A DNA stretch of 64,000 nt, from positions 1,178,001-1,242,000 of the forward strand of contig NZ_KV917372.1 in NCBI RefSeq assembly GCF_002019635.1. The letters are read 5' to 3'. Made by a program: the position numbers and the translations under genes. The DNA comes from Metabacillus halosaccharovorans (GTDB taxonomy: Bacteria; Bacillota; Bacilli; Bacillales; Bacillaceae). Positions 1 to 11,319 of the stretch are shown here, in pieces. Every line of letters begins with the position of its first letter. Position 1 is the first letter of the stretch. The notes beneath the pieces were generated by a model. It was not told the DNA's origin and searched no databases. It saw only the letters and a program-made list of their open reading frames with translations.

Positions 1-54
1 GTTACACTATCAGAATTATTTCTTCATCCAGAGGACGTAACAAATTTTCAATAA
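1..54 (+). CDS. possible 3' end of an upstream gene (partial)
   Basis: Frame 1 is open from the window edge to a TAA at 52-54 and reads as 17 residues ending PEDVTNFQ. A hairpin terminator follows directly, which is what the end of a rightward gene would look like. The piece is too short to identify and could be chance, so no function is proposed. Confidence 0.3.
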   Translation, partial: VTLSELFLHPEDVTNFQ

Positions 55-63
55 TAGACAACC

Positions 64-96
64 ATAGGGACTGTTCTATATTCGAACAATCCCTAT
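64..96. terminator. hairpin terminator between convergent genes
   Basis: A 13-base arm at 64-76 pairs with 84-96 with one mismatch and a 7-base loop. It lies between the tail at 1-54 and the leftward CBS gene and may serve both. The T tract is weak on both strands. Confidence 0.55.
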
Positions 97-100
97 GTCA

Positions 101-739
101 TTAATTTGTTTTGGCAATACGGTCAATTGCAGTTACACGAAAATCTTTGTCTTCTAATTTCTTCACGACTTTTTGAAGTTTTTGATCAGATAAATCCCCA
201 GATAAATTTAAAATGACCCTTCTAATATACTCATCACCATTATCTAATGTTAACAAACCTTCGATATTAATATCTTTTACAGCTGTTACTAAATCCTTTA
301 TTGCACCTTTGTGCTCCTTCGTACCAACTGTTAAAAGAACTCCTCCAGTTTTCATTCCAAAAGAATCTTCTAATACATCCATAATATTTGAATGAGTTAT
401 AATACCGGAAAATTCATTTTGTTCATTGATTACAGCTAGGAAAGGTAACCTGCGAATGGATAAAAATGTTTTAAAGAAAGAATCGTCTTCAAATATGTAT
501 GCATCTTGATTTTTAATGAATGGCTCAATTTGATCTGTTTCCTTTCCATTATGTTCAACAAAATGCTCCAATAAATGAACTTTATAGATGAAACCAACAA
601 ATGTTTTCCCATCATCCTTTAAAACGGGTATTGACCTATACCCTGTTTCCTTTAAATATTCATATGCTTCCTTGACAGTCCATTGACTTTCACAATATTT
701 AACTTCAGCTTTGTTCACATAATGATAGCGAACTTTCAT
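101..739 (-). CDS. cbpA: CBS-ACT domain protein, CbpA-like (c-di-AMP binding family)
   Basis: The protein has 212 residues. Two CBS motifs occupy about residues 1-130 (SIPVLKDD and LAVINEQNEFSGIITHS are typical cores) and an ACT-like region fills the C-terminus (GGVLLTVG to the end). This CBS-CBS-ACT layout matches the Listeria CbpA family, which binds cyclic di-AMP; ligand binding here is inferred from family only. The start is set at the ATG at 739, which has an AAGGGGG ribosome site 7 bases upstream; a longer frame to 847 has no such site. The gene is monocistronic, with a hairpin just downstream. A simple CBS-ACT protein of other ligand specificity is the alternative. Confidence 0.7.
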   Translation of the reverse strand: MKVRYHYVNKAEVKYCESQWTVKEAYEYLKETGYRSIPVLKDDGKTFVGFIYKVHLLEHFVEHNGKETDQIEPFIKNQDAYIFEDDSFFKTFLSIRRLPFLAVINEQNEFSGIITHSNIMDVLEDSFGMKTGGVLLTVGTKEHKGAIKDLVTAVKDINIEGLLTLDNGDEYIRRVILNLSGDLSDQKLQKVVKKLEDKDFRVTAIDRIAKTN

Positions 740-1116
740 AACATAGCCCCCTTGAAGTGTAATTGATAAAAATTTATCATAGCCCAAATTATTAGTAAAG
801 GGCATTTGAAAATATCCGTCTCCCAAGTATATGATATGTTGTTGCATTTTCTTTCCTTGTTACATATAATAATAGTAATTAAGACGGAAAGGGTGAATGT
901 TGAGACAATGAAGTTCTAATCTTTTTTTTCAGGCTATTATTTTTCATTTATTTATTGAATCTTAATATTACCTAGAGAAATTGGATTAGTCTGCATTCTT
1001 CAACATTATACATCCCTTATGAAACTTTTTGATATGTTCTTCCATATCAGAAGCCTTTTTTCATATGCATATGTATTTTTTAAGAATGATCTCTCTAGGG
1101 CTAGGGAGGTTTTTTT
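740..1116. promoter_or_regulatory. divergent intergenic region with a terminator-like leader hairpin before the ABC-F gene
   Basis: This gap separates the leftward CBS gene from the rightward ABC-F gene. A hairpin at 1026-1053 (11-bp arms including two GU pairs, 6-base loop) is followed by six T at 1056-1061, which is an intrinsic terminator on the + strand although no gene lies upstream on that strand. CCTAGAGA at 971-978 can pair with TCTCTAGG at 1092-1099, next to the SD AGGGAGG that sits 7 bases before the start codon. This is the geometry of a leader attenuator. No leader peptide with a good ribosome site was found. Confidence 0.5.
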
Positions 1117-2820
1117 ATGCTTACAGTACGAAATATTCACAAACATTTTGGTGATCAACAGATTTTAAACGATGTTTCCTTTGAAATAAAAGGCCAAGAT
1201 CGAATTGGGTTAGTTGGTATAAATGGTGCAGGAAAATCAACACTTGCCAACTTGATTTACGGCAGAATGGAGCCTGATAGCGGCACAATCGTAAAAGCCC
1301 CATCACTTAAAATTGGTTATTTAAAGCAATCCGTCGATTTTCAATCAGCAGAAATCTCACATCCTTCTAGTGAATTTCTTGAAAAGACAAGTGAATTAGG
1401 ACTTTCAAAATACCAATCGTGGGATCATGATCGCCTCTCACATTTAAGTGGAGGTGAAAAACTTAAAATTGCTTTAGCTGAAGTTTGGTCATGTCATCCA
1501 CATATCCTTTTACTTGACGAACCTACGAACCATCTGGATTTTCAAGGAATTAATTGGTTAATCGAACAACTTAAAACCTTCAAAGGAGCTATCGTTGTCA
1601 TTTCTCATGATCGGTACTTTTTAGATCAAACTGTTGGTCAAATTTTTGACCTGGAGAACGGACATCTTACAACTTATGAAGGAAATTACACTTCTTACTT
1701 TAATGAGAAAAAGAAACACAGAGAAGTTCAATTACACCATTATCATAGCCAGCAAAAGGATATCGCAAGAGTTGAAGCTCAAATGGAGCAATTACAGCAT
1801 TGGGCAGGAAAAGCTCACCGAACAATGCGAGATCAAGAAGGAATGAAAGAATTCCATGGTGTAAAAGCAAAGAAAATAGATCGTGCAATGAAGTCAAAAA
1901 TGAAAAGACTAAAAAGTGAATTAGAAAAAAATAAGGTTGAAAAACCTTCTGAAGAGAAAAACATTGCATTTCAATTTAAGGCAAACGAAAAAAGAGGAAA
2001 CCGTATCATTGAGGCAAAAGACCTTATGAAAAAGTTTCAAACAAGAATGTTGTTTCAGCCCAGTCAGTTTTTTATTAAACATGGAGAAAAAATTGGTATC
2101 TACGGACCAAATGGTTCAGGCAAAACAACATTAATAAATATGCTAAGAGGAAAAGAAACAATCACATCAGGTTATTTAAATATTAGCTCCTCACTTAACA
2201 TCGCAAGCTTAAGTCAGGATGTTGCAGATATGGATATCTCGCAAACAGGTTTAGAAGCATTACAGATCTCAGACCGTACACAACTGCTTAAAGCCAGAAC
2301 AACTCTGGCAAATATGGGAATGGATGCTGAAAAACTGAGTCAACGAGTTGGAACTTTAAGTCTCGGAGAGCGGACAAGAATTAAATTAACAAACATGCTC
2401 GTTAATGAATATGACCTCTTAATCCTGGATGAACCGACAAATCATTTAGATTTAGCAAGCCGCAATCAATTAGAAAAAACATTAAAAGATTTTACCGGTA
2501 CGATTCTTATCGTTTCACATGATATCTATTTTTTACAACATGTTTGTGATAAACTGTTAGTTTTCGAAGACAAAAAAATTAAACGTGTAGAAATGTCGAT
2601 TGAAGAGTATGAAAAGAAACGAACTACACCTCAAAAATCTATATCATCTACACAAAAGGAAATAGAAGAAGAATTATTAAGAGTGAACACAGAAATTTCT
2701 GCGGTACTTGGTGAGCTTAGTTTATTAACTCCGGATTCTGAAAAATATGCAATATTAGATCAAAAATTTCTAAATTTAACTAAGAAAAAACAAGACTTAT
2801 TAAAAATAGCGGAGAAGTAA
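1117..2820 (+). CDS. ABC-F ATPase, ribosomal protection type (Vga/Lsa/VmlR-like)
   Basis: The 567-residue protein has two ATP-binding cassettes and no membrane segment. Cassette 1 has Walker A GINGAGKST near residue 35, signature LSGGE and Walker B LLLDEPTNHLD. Cassette 2 has GPNGSGKTT, signature LSLGE and LILDEPTNHLD. Between them is a long basic helical linker (about residues 190-300, with AGKAHR and VKAKKIDRAMKSK), as in ABC-F proteins that displace lincosamides, streptogramin A or pleuromutilins from the ribosome. A coiled-coil tail ends the protein. The start ATG has the SD AGGGAGG. A role in antibiotic protection is inferred from the linker and from the attenuator-like leader; a housekeeping ABC-F role cannot be excluded. 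Confidence 0.85.
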   Translation: MLTVRNIHKHFGDQQILNDVSFEIKGQDRIGLVGINGAGKSTLANLIYGRMEPDSGTIVKAPSLKIGYLKQSVDFQSAEISHPSSEFLEKTSELGLSKYQSWDHDRLSHLSGGEKLKIALAEVWSCHPHILLLDEPTNHLDFQGINWLIEQLKTFKGAIVVISHDRYFLDQTVGQIFDLENGHLTTYEGNYTSYFNEKKKHREVQLHHYHSQQKDIARVEAQMEQLQHWAGKAHRTMRDQEGMKEFHGVKAKKIDRAMKSKMKRLKSELEKNKVEKPSEEKNIAFQFKANEKRGNRIIEAKDLMKKFQTRMLFQPSQFFIKHGEKIGIYGPNGSGKTTLINMLRGKETITSGYLNISSSLNIASLSQDVADMDISQTGLEALQISDRTQLLKARTTLANMGMDAEKLSQRVGTLSLGERTRIKLTNMLVNEYDLLILDEPTNHLDLASRNQLEKTLKDFTGTILIVSHDIYFLQHVCDKLLVFEDKKIKRVEMSIEEYEKKRTTPQKSISSTQKEIEEELLRVNTEISAVLGELSLLTPDSEKYAILDQKFLNLTKKKQDLLKIAEK

Positions 2821-2837
2821 ATTTCTCCGCCTTTTTT
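2809..2837. terminator. Rho-independent terminator of the ABC-F gene
   Basis: GCGGAGAA at 2809-2816 pairs perfectly with TTCTCCGC at 2823-2830 and is followed by a run of T. The stem overlaps the stop codon. Confidence 0.85.
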
Positions 2838-2841
2838 CGTA

Positions 2842-3384
2842 TTATTTAGTTAATTCTTGTTCTTCTTTAAAAGGATGTGCCACCCATCCCTCAGTTTCAA
2901 TAAATAAACGAACAGCCACAACTTGACGATCTTCCATTAATGTAAAGAAATGCGGATTTCCTTCTGGTACAGAAATAACATCTCCCGCTTCCAATTCTAC
3001 ATCAAAATATCCTGTTTGATCGTCTCCTTTGATTATGAAAATACCATGTCCGGCAGTAATTGCACGAACCTCATCTTCAGTATGTGTATGAACATTTTCA
3101 AACTTCTTTAGTAGCTCTTCAAGGTTTGGTGTTGCATCTGATAATGCCACGATATCCCAAGTTTTGTATCCTCTTCTTTCAGCTAAATCTTCAATTTCCG
3201 TTTTGTAAGTTGTTAATATTTCTGATTTTTCTTCATCATTTAGAACAAATTTTTCAACTAAATGTGACGGAAGTTTGCTCATATCCCAGTGCTCATATAA
3301 AACACCTTGCTTTTCTAAAAATGAAGAAACCTGCTCTTGACCTTCTATTACTTCTTTTGTGTTTCTTACTTTAATAACTGCCAT
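2842..3384 (-). CDS. mtnD: acireductone dioxygenase (methionine salvage)
   Basis: The enzyme oxidises the acireductone made by MtnX to the keto acid of methionine plus formate; the bound metal (Fe or Ni) decides the product. The 180-residue cupin shows the metal site HTHTEDE (residues about 97-103) and the later ligand region GNPHFF. A strong SD (GGAGGAG) precedes the ATG. It is the last gene of the mtnW-X-B-D operon, 44 bases after mtnB, so it is presumably under the S-box upstream of mtnW. Length and context are normal for the Bacillus enzyme. Confidence 0.95.
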   Translation of the reverse strand: MAVIKVRNTKEVIEGQEQVSSFLEKQGVLYEHWDMSKLPSHLVEKFVLNDEEKSEILTTYKTEIEDLAERRGYKTWDIVALSDATPNLEELLKKFENVHTHTEDEVRAITAGHGIFIIKGDDQTGYFDVELEAGDVISVPEGNPHFFTLMEDRQVVAVRLFIETEGWVAHPFKEEQELTK

Positions 3385-3428
3385 TATTTTCTCCTCCAGT
3401 TTTCAAATTGTTATATGACATTCTTCCT

Positions 3429-4049
3429 CTAGCGAACAGCTTTCAAAGCCATCAATTTCAGATGATAGGAAAATAAAAACTCACTAGCTTCTAAGAATTT
3501 CTTCGCTTCTAATGCATCCCTTCCCCATACAGTAATACCATGATTACGAATAAGGACTGCACCTGCATCACCTTTAACAAATTCACTAAAGTCCTCTGCC
3601 AATGTAGGAATATGAGCGTGATTATAGATAATTGGAATTGTAAACTCTGCATCTTCTTCCCACAAACCATACGCTTTAATGATTTCCTGACCTTTAAACG
3701 TGATCTTTCCTTGATCTCCGTACAACTCGGAGATTACATTGTTATCAACGGTATGGACATGAAGGCTGCAACCTGCATTGGTTTTATTAAATATTTCAAC
3801 ATGTAATAGCGTTTCAGCTGATGGCTTTAAATGAGAGTCATGAACCGGCTGACCGGTGCTATCTACAAGCAAAAAGTCTTCGCTCGTTTCCTTTGTTTTA
3901 TCCTTACCACTTGCCGTAACAAGAAATGAAGTTGGATCACTATTCACTTTTATAGCCAAGTTTCCACTTGTTCCCGGGAACCACTCTCTCTTAGCCAGTA
4001 CTCTTTTTATATCAGCTAATTCCTCCCAGCGTTGTTCTAGCAAACTCAC
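3429..4049 (-). CDS. mtnB: methylthioribulose-1-phosphate dehydratase
   Basis: MtnB dehydrates 5-methylthioribulose 1-phosphate to the diketone phosphate used by MtnW. The 206-residue protein is a class II aldolase/adducin fold with the zinc ligand region [10 protein letters not shown] and the later H in RNHGITVWG. Translation starts at a GTG that overlaps the mtnX stop (GTGA), preceded by GAGGAGGTG inside the end of mtnX, which indicates translational coupling in the operon. Confidence 0.95.
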   Translation of the reverse strand: MSLLEQRWEELADIKRVLAKREWFPGTSGNLAIKVNSDPTSFLVTASGKDKTKETSEDFLLVDSTGQPVHDSHLKPSAETLLHVEIFNKTNAGCSLHVHTVDNNVISELYGDQGKITFKGQEIIKAYGLWEEDAEFTIPIIYNHAHIPTLAEDFSEFVKGDAGAVLIRNHGITVWGRDALEAKKFLEASEFLFSYHLKLMALKAVR

Positions 4050-4708
4050 ACACTCACCTCCTCTAATTGATCAAGGATATTCACCACATCATAAAACGTA
4101 GTAAAAGACTGATGTGGTAATTCTAATTCTTTACATTTATTTAATAACAAATCTCTAGCAATCACGAAATCTGCCAATTTTGCAGCTTGTAAATCGGTTA
4201 TCGAGTCACCTATGACGATTTTCTTTTGATCTTCTTGTGTAAGCTGACGGATAAGTGAAGGCTTACAGCATCCACATTCATTGGCACAAAATTCATCACA
4301 ACTGTTTGGCCATTCAATTTCTATATGATCGTGTGAGAAATTGGCCACATTACAATATATTTGATCTTCTTGAACTATTCCGTGCAGAAGAGGATAAACA
4401 AAAAAGTCAATTCCTCCACTGACAATATAAAGTGGAATATTTTTGTCGACTGTATATTGAACGAACTCTTTAAATCCTGATCGGATTTCAGCATGATTGA
4501 GAATATAGTCCACAATTTGCGCCTTTGATGAAGAAGGCAGTAAATGAAACATCTTGCCGACTCCTTCTTTAATGGAAATCTCCTGGGATAGAACTCCTTC
4601 TTTTAGAGCATTCCATTCAGGTGGTGCGAACCTTTTCATGATAGCTATAATGTTGTCTGTCTCAGTGATTGTCCCATCAAAGTCACAAATAAGTACTGTG
4701 TTACTCAT
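4046..4708 (-). CDS. mtnX: 2-hydroxy-3-keto-5-methylthiopentenyl-1-phosphate phosphatase
   Basis: MtnX removes the phosphate from the MtnW product to give the acireductone. The 220-residue HAD-family protein has motif I DFDGT near its N-terminus, motif II as SGG, and motif IV as [11 protein letters not shown]. The start is placed at the ATG at 4708, which overlaps the mtnW stop (ATGA) and has GAGGTG inside the end of mtnW; a frame running on to 4732 lies within mtnW and lacks its own ribosome site. It overlaps mtnB by 4 bases. Confidence 0.95.
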   Translation of the reverse strand: MSNTVLICDFDGTITETDNIIAIMKRFAPPEWNALKEGVLSQEISIKEGVGKMFHLLPSSSKAQIVDYILNHAEIRSGFKEFVQYTVDKNIPLYIVSGGIDFFVYPLLHGIVQEDQIYCNVANFSHDHIEIEWPNSCDEFCANECGCCKPSLIRQLTQEDQKKIVIGDSITDLQAAKLADFVIARDLLLNKCKELELPHQSFTTFYDVVNILDQLEEVSV

Positions 4709-5946
4709 TTGCCCACCTCTTTGGCACCCCAAAGATCAATGGCAAGCTTAAGGTCCTCATTTGTTTCAGCAGCTTGCTTTAAGGAAATACCTGAAAGGGT
4801 AGCATCGATCGCTGCACGGAATGCTTGTCCTCCACCAATTGCTCCATTTGGATGTCCGTGTACACCGCCACCGGCATTAATCACAGAATCGATTCCAAAA
4901 TCGTTTACTAATAAAGGGACTAATCCAGGGTGAATACCTGCAGACGGAACCGGGAAAGCTTGCTTTAGCCCTTCTTCTTTCAAACAGTATTCAGCAATTC
5001 CTAGTGCTTCATTTCGATCTAAAGCTACACTTCCATATGGAGATGGAAATAAAGAAAAATCAGCACCAGACATTCTAACTAGTTTTCCTAATAGTAAAGA
5101 GCTGGAAAACCCATACAAACTTGATGCCATTAAAGCACCACTAACAGCCGGATGTGCCATAATCGGTATATTAATTTCCGGATCTTCCACTAAACTTTGC
5201 ATCACATCCAAACCATATGCAAACACATTAAAAAGCAACACGCTGGCTCCGAGATCAGTGGCCCTTTTCGCTTTGTCTCTCAGCTCAAATGTTTTTCCTG
5301 TTAAGTTTACCGCGTATAATGCTTTATGTCCTGTTTCTTCAAATACTTGTTGTAATACTTCTTTACCAGCTGCAATTCTAGCTTCAAAAGGTGTTAAAGG
5401 ATTATCAAAGAGGATTTCATCATCCTTTACTAAATCAACACCACCCAATATTTGCTGCTTCAATTGATCTTTTAAGTAAACCAGATCTCTACCAATAACA
5501 CCCTTGAAGATACTCATTAGTAGTGGTCGATCATAGACTCCTACCAAGTCACGGATCCCGGGTATACCGAATTTTGGACCTGGAAAAGCTTTCTGCACCT
5601 CTTCAGATAACTCTAAATCAAGAAGCTTCACTTCCCCATCAAGAGATAATTTTCCGAAAACGGTTGTTAAGATGGCAGGTATATCATGGCTATAATTTAC
5701 GCTTGGATAAGCAATTTTGATGATTCCTTTTGTAACATGTTTTCCTAAAAATTGATTTGTTTTTTCACAACTCTCAAGCTGACTGACTTCTAATACACGA
5801 CCTTTATGGGCTTTTAATTGTTCTTGCTCAAGCAATGGCAGATCGGTCCATGAACCAACCGTTAAGCCCAATGCAATGCCTTCGGCTTTTTTATTTAAAT
5901 TACCTTTTGCATCGTGTACAAGGTATGTAGCAATAACTTCACTCAC
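4705..5946 (-). CDS. mtnW: 2,3-diketo-5-methylthiopentyl-1-phosphate enolase (RuBisCO-like)
   Basis: MtnW is the RuBisCO-like protein of methionine salvage and enolises the diketone phosphate. The 413-residue protein carries the RuBisCO-fold signatures GVDLVKDDE (with the lysine and acidic metal ligands) and [16 protein letters not shown] near the C-terminus. It is the first gene of the operon; the GTG start has an AGGG SD 6 bases upstream. An S-box riboswitch lies in its leader. Confidence 0.95.
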   Translation of the reverse strand: MSEVIATYLVHDAKGNLNKKAEGIALGLTVGSWTDLPLLEQEQLKAHKGRVLEVSQLESCEKTNQFLGKHVTKGIIKIAYPSVNYSHDIPAILTTVFGKLSLDGEVKLLDLELSEEVQKAFPGPKFGIPGIRDLVGVYDRPLLMSIFKGVIGRDLVYLKDQLKQQILGGVDLVKDDEILFDNPLTPFEARIAAGKEVLQQVFEETGHKALYAVNLTGKTFELRDKAKRATDLGASVLLFNVFAYGLDVMQSLVEDPEINIPIMAHPAVSGALMASSLYGFSSSLLLGKLVRMSGADFSLFPSPYGSVALDRNEALGIAEYCLKEEGLKQAFPVPSAGIHPGLVPLLVNDFGIDSVINAGGGVHGHPNGAIGGGQAFRAAIDATLSGISLKQAAETNEDLKLAIDLWGAKEVGK

Positions 5947-6095
5947 TGATAACCCTACTTTCTCAATACATCTGACATTTTCTGAATCTTTCTATTAATC
6001 ATACTAATTTTAACATCTTTTATTAATCTATGCCATTTGATTCCTTCTGTAAATCTTGAACATTTCGTTTCATATACGGATTCAAAATTAATATT

Positions 6096-6266
6096 AAAAA
6101 AGCCCCTTTGAATAGATCAAAGGAGCTTTTTGTACGTACAAATGTATAAAGCAATTTCCCTTATCTATCAGCTAATGCTGCAAGAATTAGCACCGTGCTT
6201 AACATGTAATGTTTAAGTCGGTTGCCGGGCTTCATCGGGCCAGTCCCTCCACCTGCTCTTGATAAG
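6096..6266 (-). promoter_or_regulatory. S-box (SAM-I) riboswitch with terminator, upstream of mtnW
   Basis: Read on the minus strand, CTTATCAAGAGCAGGTGGAG, then ACTGGCCCGATGAAGCCCGG, CAACC and GCACGGTGCTAATTC are the S-box core. P1 closes with GATAAG at 6160-6165. The expression platform is a terminator at 6096-6131 with arms AAAGGAGCTTTTT and AAAAAAGCCCCTTTG. SAM binding should stop transcription of mtnWXBD. Confidence 0.95.
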
Positions 6267-6296
6267 AACGAACGTTCAATATATTAAATTAATAAG

Positions 6297-6326
6297 ATTA
6301 TGACAGAACAAAATATAATCTGTCAA
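6297..6326 (-). promoter_or_regulatory. SigA-type promoter of the mtnWXBD operon
   Basis: On the minus strand, TTGACA (6326-6321) and CATAAT (6302-6297) are separated by 18 bases and lie about 30 bases before the S-box. It sits directly after the mtnE stop codon. Confidence 0.7.
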
Positions 6327-6328
6327 GA

Positions 6329-7504
6329 TTAGAAAATATTTAATTTCTTTATTCTTTCAACTGCTTCTTTTAATCTTTCTTCGGATGTAAGTAAACCAAC
6401 CCTCACATACCCTTCACCATACTCTCCAAATCCCACACCTGGTGCTACAACAACATGGGCATTCTCAAGCAAAAAATCCGAAAATGCTTGAGAAGAATCA
6501 AATTGTTTCGGTACAGGCAGCCACGCAAAAAACGATCCAGCTGGTGCAGTTACTTTCCACCCGATATCAAGGCATGCTTCTATTAATACATTTCGTCTAG
6601 ACTCATATAATTCATTTAATTCTTCTACACATGTTTGCGGACTTAATAAAGCATGTGCAGCTGCTTCCTGGATTGCACTAAATACACTTACATACATATG
6701 ATCCTGCAGCAAGTTTATCGCCTCAATAACAGAAGGGTTTCCTACTGCAAATCCAACCCTCCAACCGGCCATATTGAATGTTTTAGAAAATGTGTATATT
6801 TCAATTCCAACTTCTTTTGCACCCTTTGTTTGTAGGAAACTCTTCGGTTTCTTCCCATCAAAGCCAATCGCACCATATGCAAAATCATGAACAACACAAA
6901 TATTATGATCATCTGCAAACTGAACAGTCTTTTCGAAAAATTCCTCTGATGCTGTTGCTCCGGTGGGATTATTCGGATAGTTAATAAACATTAATTTTGC
7001 TTGTTTTACGACTTCTTTTGGCAAACTTTCATAATTCGGTAAAAACTTATTCTCCTCCAACAAAGGCATAACTTCCATTTTTGCACGAGCTAATTCCACA
7101 CCTGACCAATAATCAGGATATCCTGGATCTGGTACAAGCACCACATCCCCTGGATTCAGAAGACATTGAGGAACCTCGACTAACCCTGCTTTTCCTCCAA
7201 AAAGAATGGCCACCTCTGATTGCGGATCAACATCCACTCCATACTCTCTCTTGTAAAAAAGAGAGACGGCTTCCTTTAAAAAGGTCTGACCGCGAAACGG
7301 AGAATACTTATGGTAATTTGGATTCTGCACTGCCTTTTCCATCGCTTCTACGATATGTGCCGGTGTTGGCTGATCAGGATTTCCCTGCCCTAAATTAATC
7401 ACATCATGTCCTTGTTCCATAATATTGTTTACCTTTTCGACAAGACTTGCAAAAAACTGCTTTGGTAATGAAGTTAATAATTCTGATTGCTTATATATTT
7501 TCAT
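6329..7504 (-). CDS. mtnE: PLP-dependent aminotransferase of methionine salvage
   Basis: MtnE makes methionine from 4-methylthio-2-oxobutanoate by transamination. The 391-residue class I/II aminotransferase has NYPNNPTGA, the PLP-lysine segment YTFSKTFNMAGWR and the C-terminal arginine region VRVGLL. The ATG at 7504 is chosen because AGTAGGTG lies just upstream; a GTG at 7513 is part of that SD. It is divergent from mtnU and has no S-box of its own. Family members can use other amino acids, but the location makes MtnE likely. Confidence 0.88.
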   Translation of the reverse strand: MKIYKQSELLTSLPKQFFASLVEKVNNIMEQGHDVINLGQGNPDQPTPAHIVEAMEKAVQNPNYHKYSPFRGQTFLKEAVSLFYKREYGVDVDPQSEVAILFGGKAGLVEVPQCLLNPGDVVLVPDPGYPDYWSGVELARAKMEVMPLLEENKFLPNYESLPKEVVKQAKLMFINYPNNPTGATASEEFFEKTVQFADDHNICVVHDFAYGAIGFDGKKPKSFLQTKGAKEVGIEIYTFSKTFNMAGWRVGFAVGNPSVIEAINLLQDHMYVSVFSAIQEAAAHALLSPQTCVEELNELYESRRNVLIEACLDIGWKVTAPAGSFFAWLPVPKQFDSSQAFSDFLLENAHVVVAPGVGFGEYGEGYVRVGLLTSEERLKEAVERIKKLNIF

Positions 7505-7607
7505 TTTTAGCACCTACTCAAAAAATTCTTGAAATTCTAGTCACAAATCATATATTGTTAGAAACAACTTGTAAAGTAAAAATTTTATAAATGAAAGTGT
7601 GAACGAA

Positions 7608-8396
7608 ATGAAATCTATCATTACATGTATTCAATTAGACATTAAATTCGGTGATCCAGACTTTAATTATCAACAAGTAGAAGAAAAGATTGCACAAGCT
7701 GTTCAACAAGAAGATTCAACAACCGTCGTACTACCAGAGCTATGGACAACTGGATATGATCTAACTCGCTTAGATGAAATCTCTGATGAAAATGGTGAAA
7801 AAACATGCTCATTTTTACAAAAGCTTGCAAAAAAATATAACATACACATCATCGGTGGGTCCATCGCAAAAAAGAGTGACAAACATGTTACAAATACGAT
7901 GTTCATTGTGAATAATAACGGGCAGCTTATCCATGAATATAGCAAACTTCATCTATTTAAGCTTATGAATGAACATCACTACCTAACAGCTGGAAAGGAA
8001 AAAGGACTATTCGACCTTGGCGGCATGAAAAGTGCTGGAGTCATTTGTTATGATATTCGTTTTCCAGAATGGATTCGTGCACATACCACAATGGGAGCAG
8101 AGGTATTATTCGTTGTAGCAGAGTGGCCAATGCCTCGCCTTCACCATTGGAAAACACTGCTGCTCAGCAGAGCAATAGAAAATCAATGCTATGTAGTAGC
8201 ATGCAATCGGGCAGGAAGTGACCCGGATAATGAATTTGCAGGACATTCACTTATTATTGACCCATGGGGAAATATCTTAGCCGAAGCAGATGAAAATCCA
8301 GGTTTGATCTCAGCTGAACTGGACATCGACATGGTGAAACAAGTTCGCAGTCAAATCCCTATTTTCGATGACCGTCTCCCAAATTATTATCGTTAA
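7608..8396 (+). CDS. mtnU: nitrilase-superfamily omega-amidase of the mtn cluster
   Basis: The 262-residue carbon-nitrogen hydrolase has the Glu-Lys-Cys triad: E in VLPELWTTG, K in EYSKLHLF and C in GVICYDIRFPE. In Bacillus, MtnU is the omega-amidase thought to hydrolyse the alpha-ketoglutaramate left by MtnE when glutamine is the amino donor. The ATG at 7608 aligns with family N-termini; a GTG at 7599 is possible. The SD is weak (GAAAGTG). It is transcribed divergently from mtnE. Confidence 0.85.
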   Translation: MKSIITCIQLDIKFGDPDFNYQQVEEKIAQAVQQEDSTTVVLPELWTTGYDLTRLDEISDENGEKTCSFLQKLAKKYNIHIIGGSIAKKSDKHVTNTMFIVNNNGQLIHEYSKLHLFKLMNEHHYLTAGKEKGLFDLGGMKSAGVICYDIRFPEWIRAHTTMGAEVLFVVAEWPMPRLHHWKTLLLSRAIENQCYVVACNRAGSDPDNEFAGHSLIIDPWGNILAEADENPGLISAELDIDMVKQVRSQIPIFDDRLPNYYR

Positions 8397-8432
8397 ATTC
8401 ACAAATATTTAGGCAATTCTTTAGATTTACTG

Positions 8433-8462
8433 TTGACAAAATCTTATGAACATTGATAATAT
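8433..8462 (+). promoter_or_regulatory. SigA-type promoter before the mtnK S-box
   Basis: TTGACA at 8433-8438 and TAATAT at 8457-8462 have an 18-base spacer and stand about 75 bases before the riboswitch. They lie after the mtnU stop. Confidence 0.6.
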
Positions 8463-8539
8463 GCTAATCAAGCGTTATATTTTGCTAAAAGCATTACTAC
8501 CTAAAAACAATTAAATGAATCTATTATTTTTATAATAAT

Positions 8540-9986
<1,447 letters not shown>

Positions 9987-10011
9987 AGAATTGCAAAAGG
10001 AGTTTTACAAA

Positions 10012-11064
10012 ATGCCAACACAAAATTTCGTTATACCTCGTTCTGTCATCTGGAAGGAAGAGTATATTTCTTTATTAAATCAACAAAAGATCCCTCAAGT
10101 CACTGAGTATCTCGAACTGAGAACAGTCGAGGATGTTTGGGAAGCTATTCAGTCATTAAAAGTAAGAGGAGCTCCTGCAATTGGTATAACTGCCGCTTAT
10201 GGTTTAGCGTTAGCGGCTAACCAGGAACTTTCACAAACTTATGAAAGCTTCCTAAACAACCTGAAAAAACATCGTGATTATCTGGCAAGTTCAAGGCCAA
10301 CAGCTGTTAACTTATTCTGGGCATTAGATCGATTAATGAACAGTATAAAAGAAGTGACAAATATAGTTGAAGCAAAGAAGACAATCCTAAATGAAGCAAA
10401 AGCTATTGAAGCGGAAGATGAAAAAGTGTGCCAATCAATTGGAGAACATGCTCTTTCTGTTTTTAAAGACGGTGACCGGATTATGACAATCTGCAATGCC
10501 GGATCTATCGCAACAGCTAAATACGGAACAGCTCTTGCACCTTTTTATCTTGCCAAAGAAAAAAATATAAACTTAAGTGTCTATGCCTGTGAAACAAGAC
10601 CAGTTCTGCAAGGAGCACGTCTTACAACATGGGAACTGATGCAAGCAGGTGTTGATGTAACATTAATTACTGATAATATGGCAGCACATACCATTAAATC
10701 AAAAAACATCACCGCTATCATTGTTGGTGCTGATCGAATCGCTGCAAATGGTGATACTGCAAATAAAATCGGAACTTTTAATCTAGCGCTTTTAGCTAGT
10801 GCCTTCAACATTCCATTTTATGTTGCAGCACCATTATCTACGTTTGATCCTGCCATTACAGATGGAAATCAAATACCGATCGAAGAACGTCATTCAGAAG
10901 AAATTACACATATTCATGGCGTTCAAGTAGCCCCTGAAGGTGTTAAAGTGTTTAATCCTGCATTTGATGTTACTCCGAATAAGTTAATCGCAGGAATTAT
11001 TACGGAAAAAGGCATTTTATCTGGTGATTTAAAGGAAGCTATTTCATCTTTATTTAGTAAGTAA
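10012..11064 (+). CDS. mtnA: methylthioribose-1-phosphate isomerase
   Basis: MtnA converts the aldose MTR-1-P to methylthioribulose-1-P, the MtnB substrate. The 350-residue protein belongs to the eIF-2B alpha/beta/delta-related family and shows [13 protein letters not shown], the catalytic-Cys segment IMTICNAGS, and the Asp region [18 protein letters not shown]. The start ATG has AAAGGAG 9 bases upstream. A terminator follows the stop. Confidence 0.95.
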   Translation: MPTQNFVIPRSVIWKEEYISLLNQQKIPQVTEYLELRTVEDVWEAIQSLKVRGAPAIGITAAYGLALAANQELSQTYESFLNNLKKHRDYLASSRPTAVNLFWALDRLMNSIKEVTNIVEAKKTILNEAKAIEAEDEKVCQSIGEHALSVFKDGDRIMTICNAGSIATAKYGTALAPFYLAKEKNINLSVYACETRPVLQGARLTTWELMQAGVDVTLITDNMAAHTIKSKNITAIIVGADRIAANGDTANKIGTFNLALLASAFNIPFYVAAPLSTFDPAITDGNQIPIEERHSEEITHIHGVQVAPEGVKVFNPAFDVTPNKLIAGIITEKGILSGDLKEAISSLFSK

Positions 11065-11066
11065 AC

Positions 11067-11110
11067 AAAAGAACAAAGTTTTCACTCCCCGTGATTACTT
11101 TGTTCTTTTT
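11067..11110 (+). terminator. terminator of mtnKA
   Basis: AAAAGAACAAAGT pairs with ACTTTGTTCTTTTT across a loop of about 17 bases and is followed by T residues. Confidence 0.85.
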
Positions 11111-11115
11111 ATTAA

Positions 11116-11232
11116 CTAATTCTTCTTTTTTTGAAGAAGTGTGTTTTTTTCCTGTTCTGATAAAATGTGTAATTTTGATAACAGAACAGAATAAAAATAC
11201 ACCTTTTTAGACCGTTTCTTTTGTACCCACAT
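11116..11232 (-). CDS. possible small basic protein (38 aa)
   Basis: An ATG at 11232 with AAAGGGG 8 bases upstream opens a 38-residue frame with 11 lysines, no membrane segment and no recognised family. It lies 87 bases downstream of ogt on the same strand, and its frame is the continuation of the ogt frame after the ogt stop. The ribosome site argues for translation; the short size and composition mean it could be chance. Confidence 0.35.
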   Translation of the reverse strand: MWVQKKRSKKVYFYSVLLSKLHILSEQEKNTLLQKKKN

Positions 11233-11319
11233 ATACCTTGCCCCTTTCTTTACCTTACGCAACTTTTTTCTCTTAATGAAATAATATGTTGCAAAGTCAA
11301 AAGTGTGACAAGTTATGAA

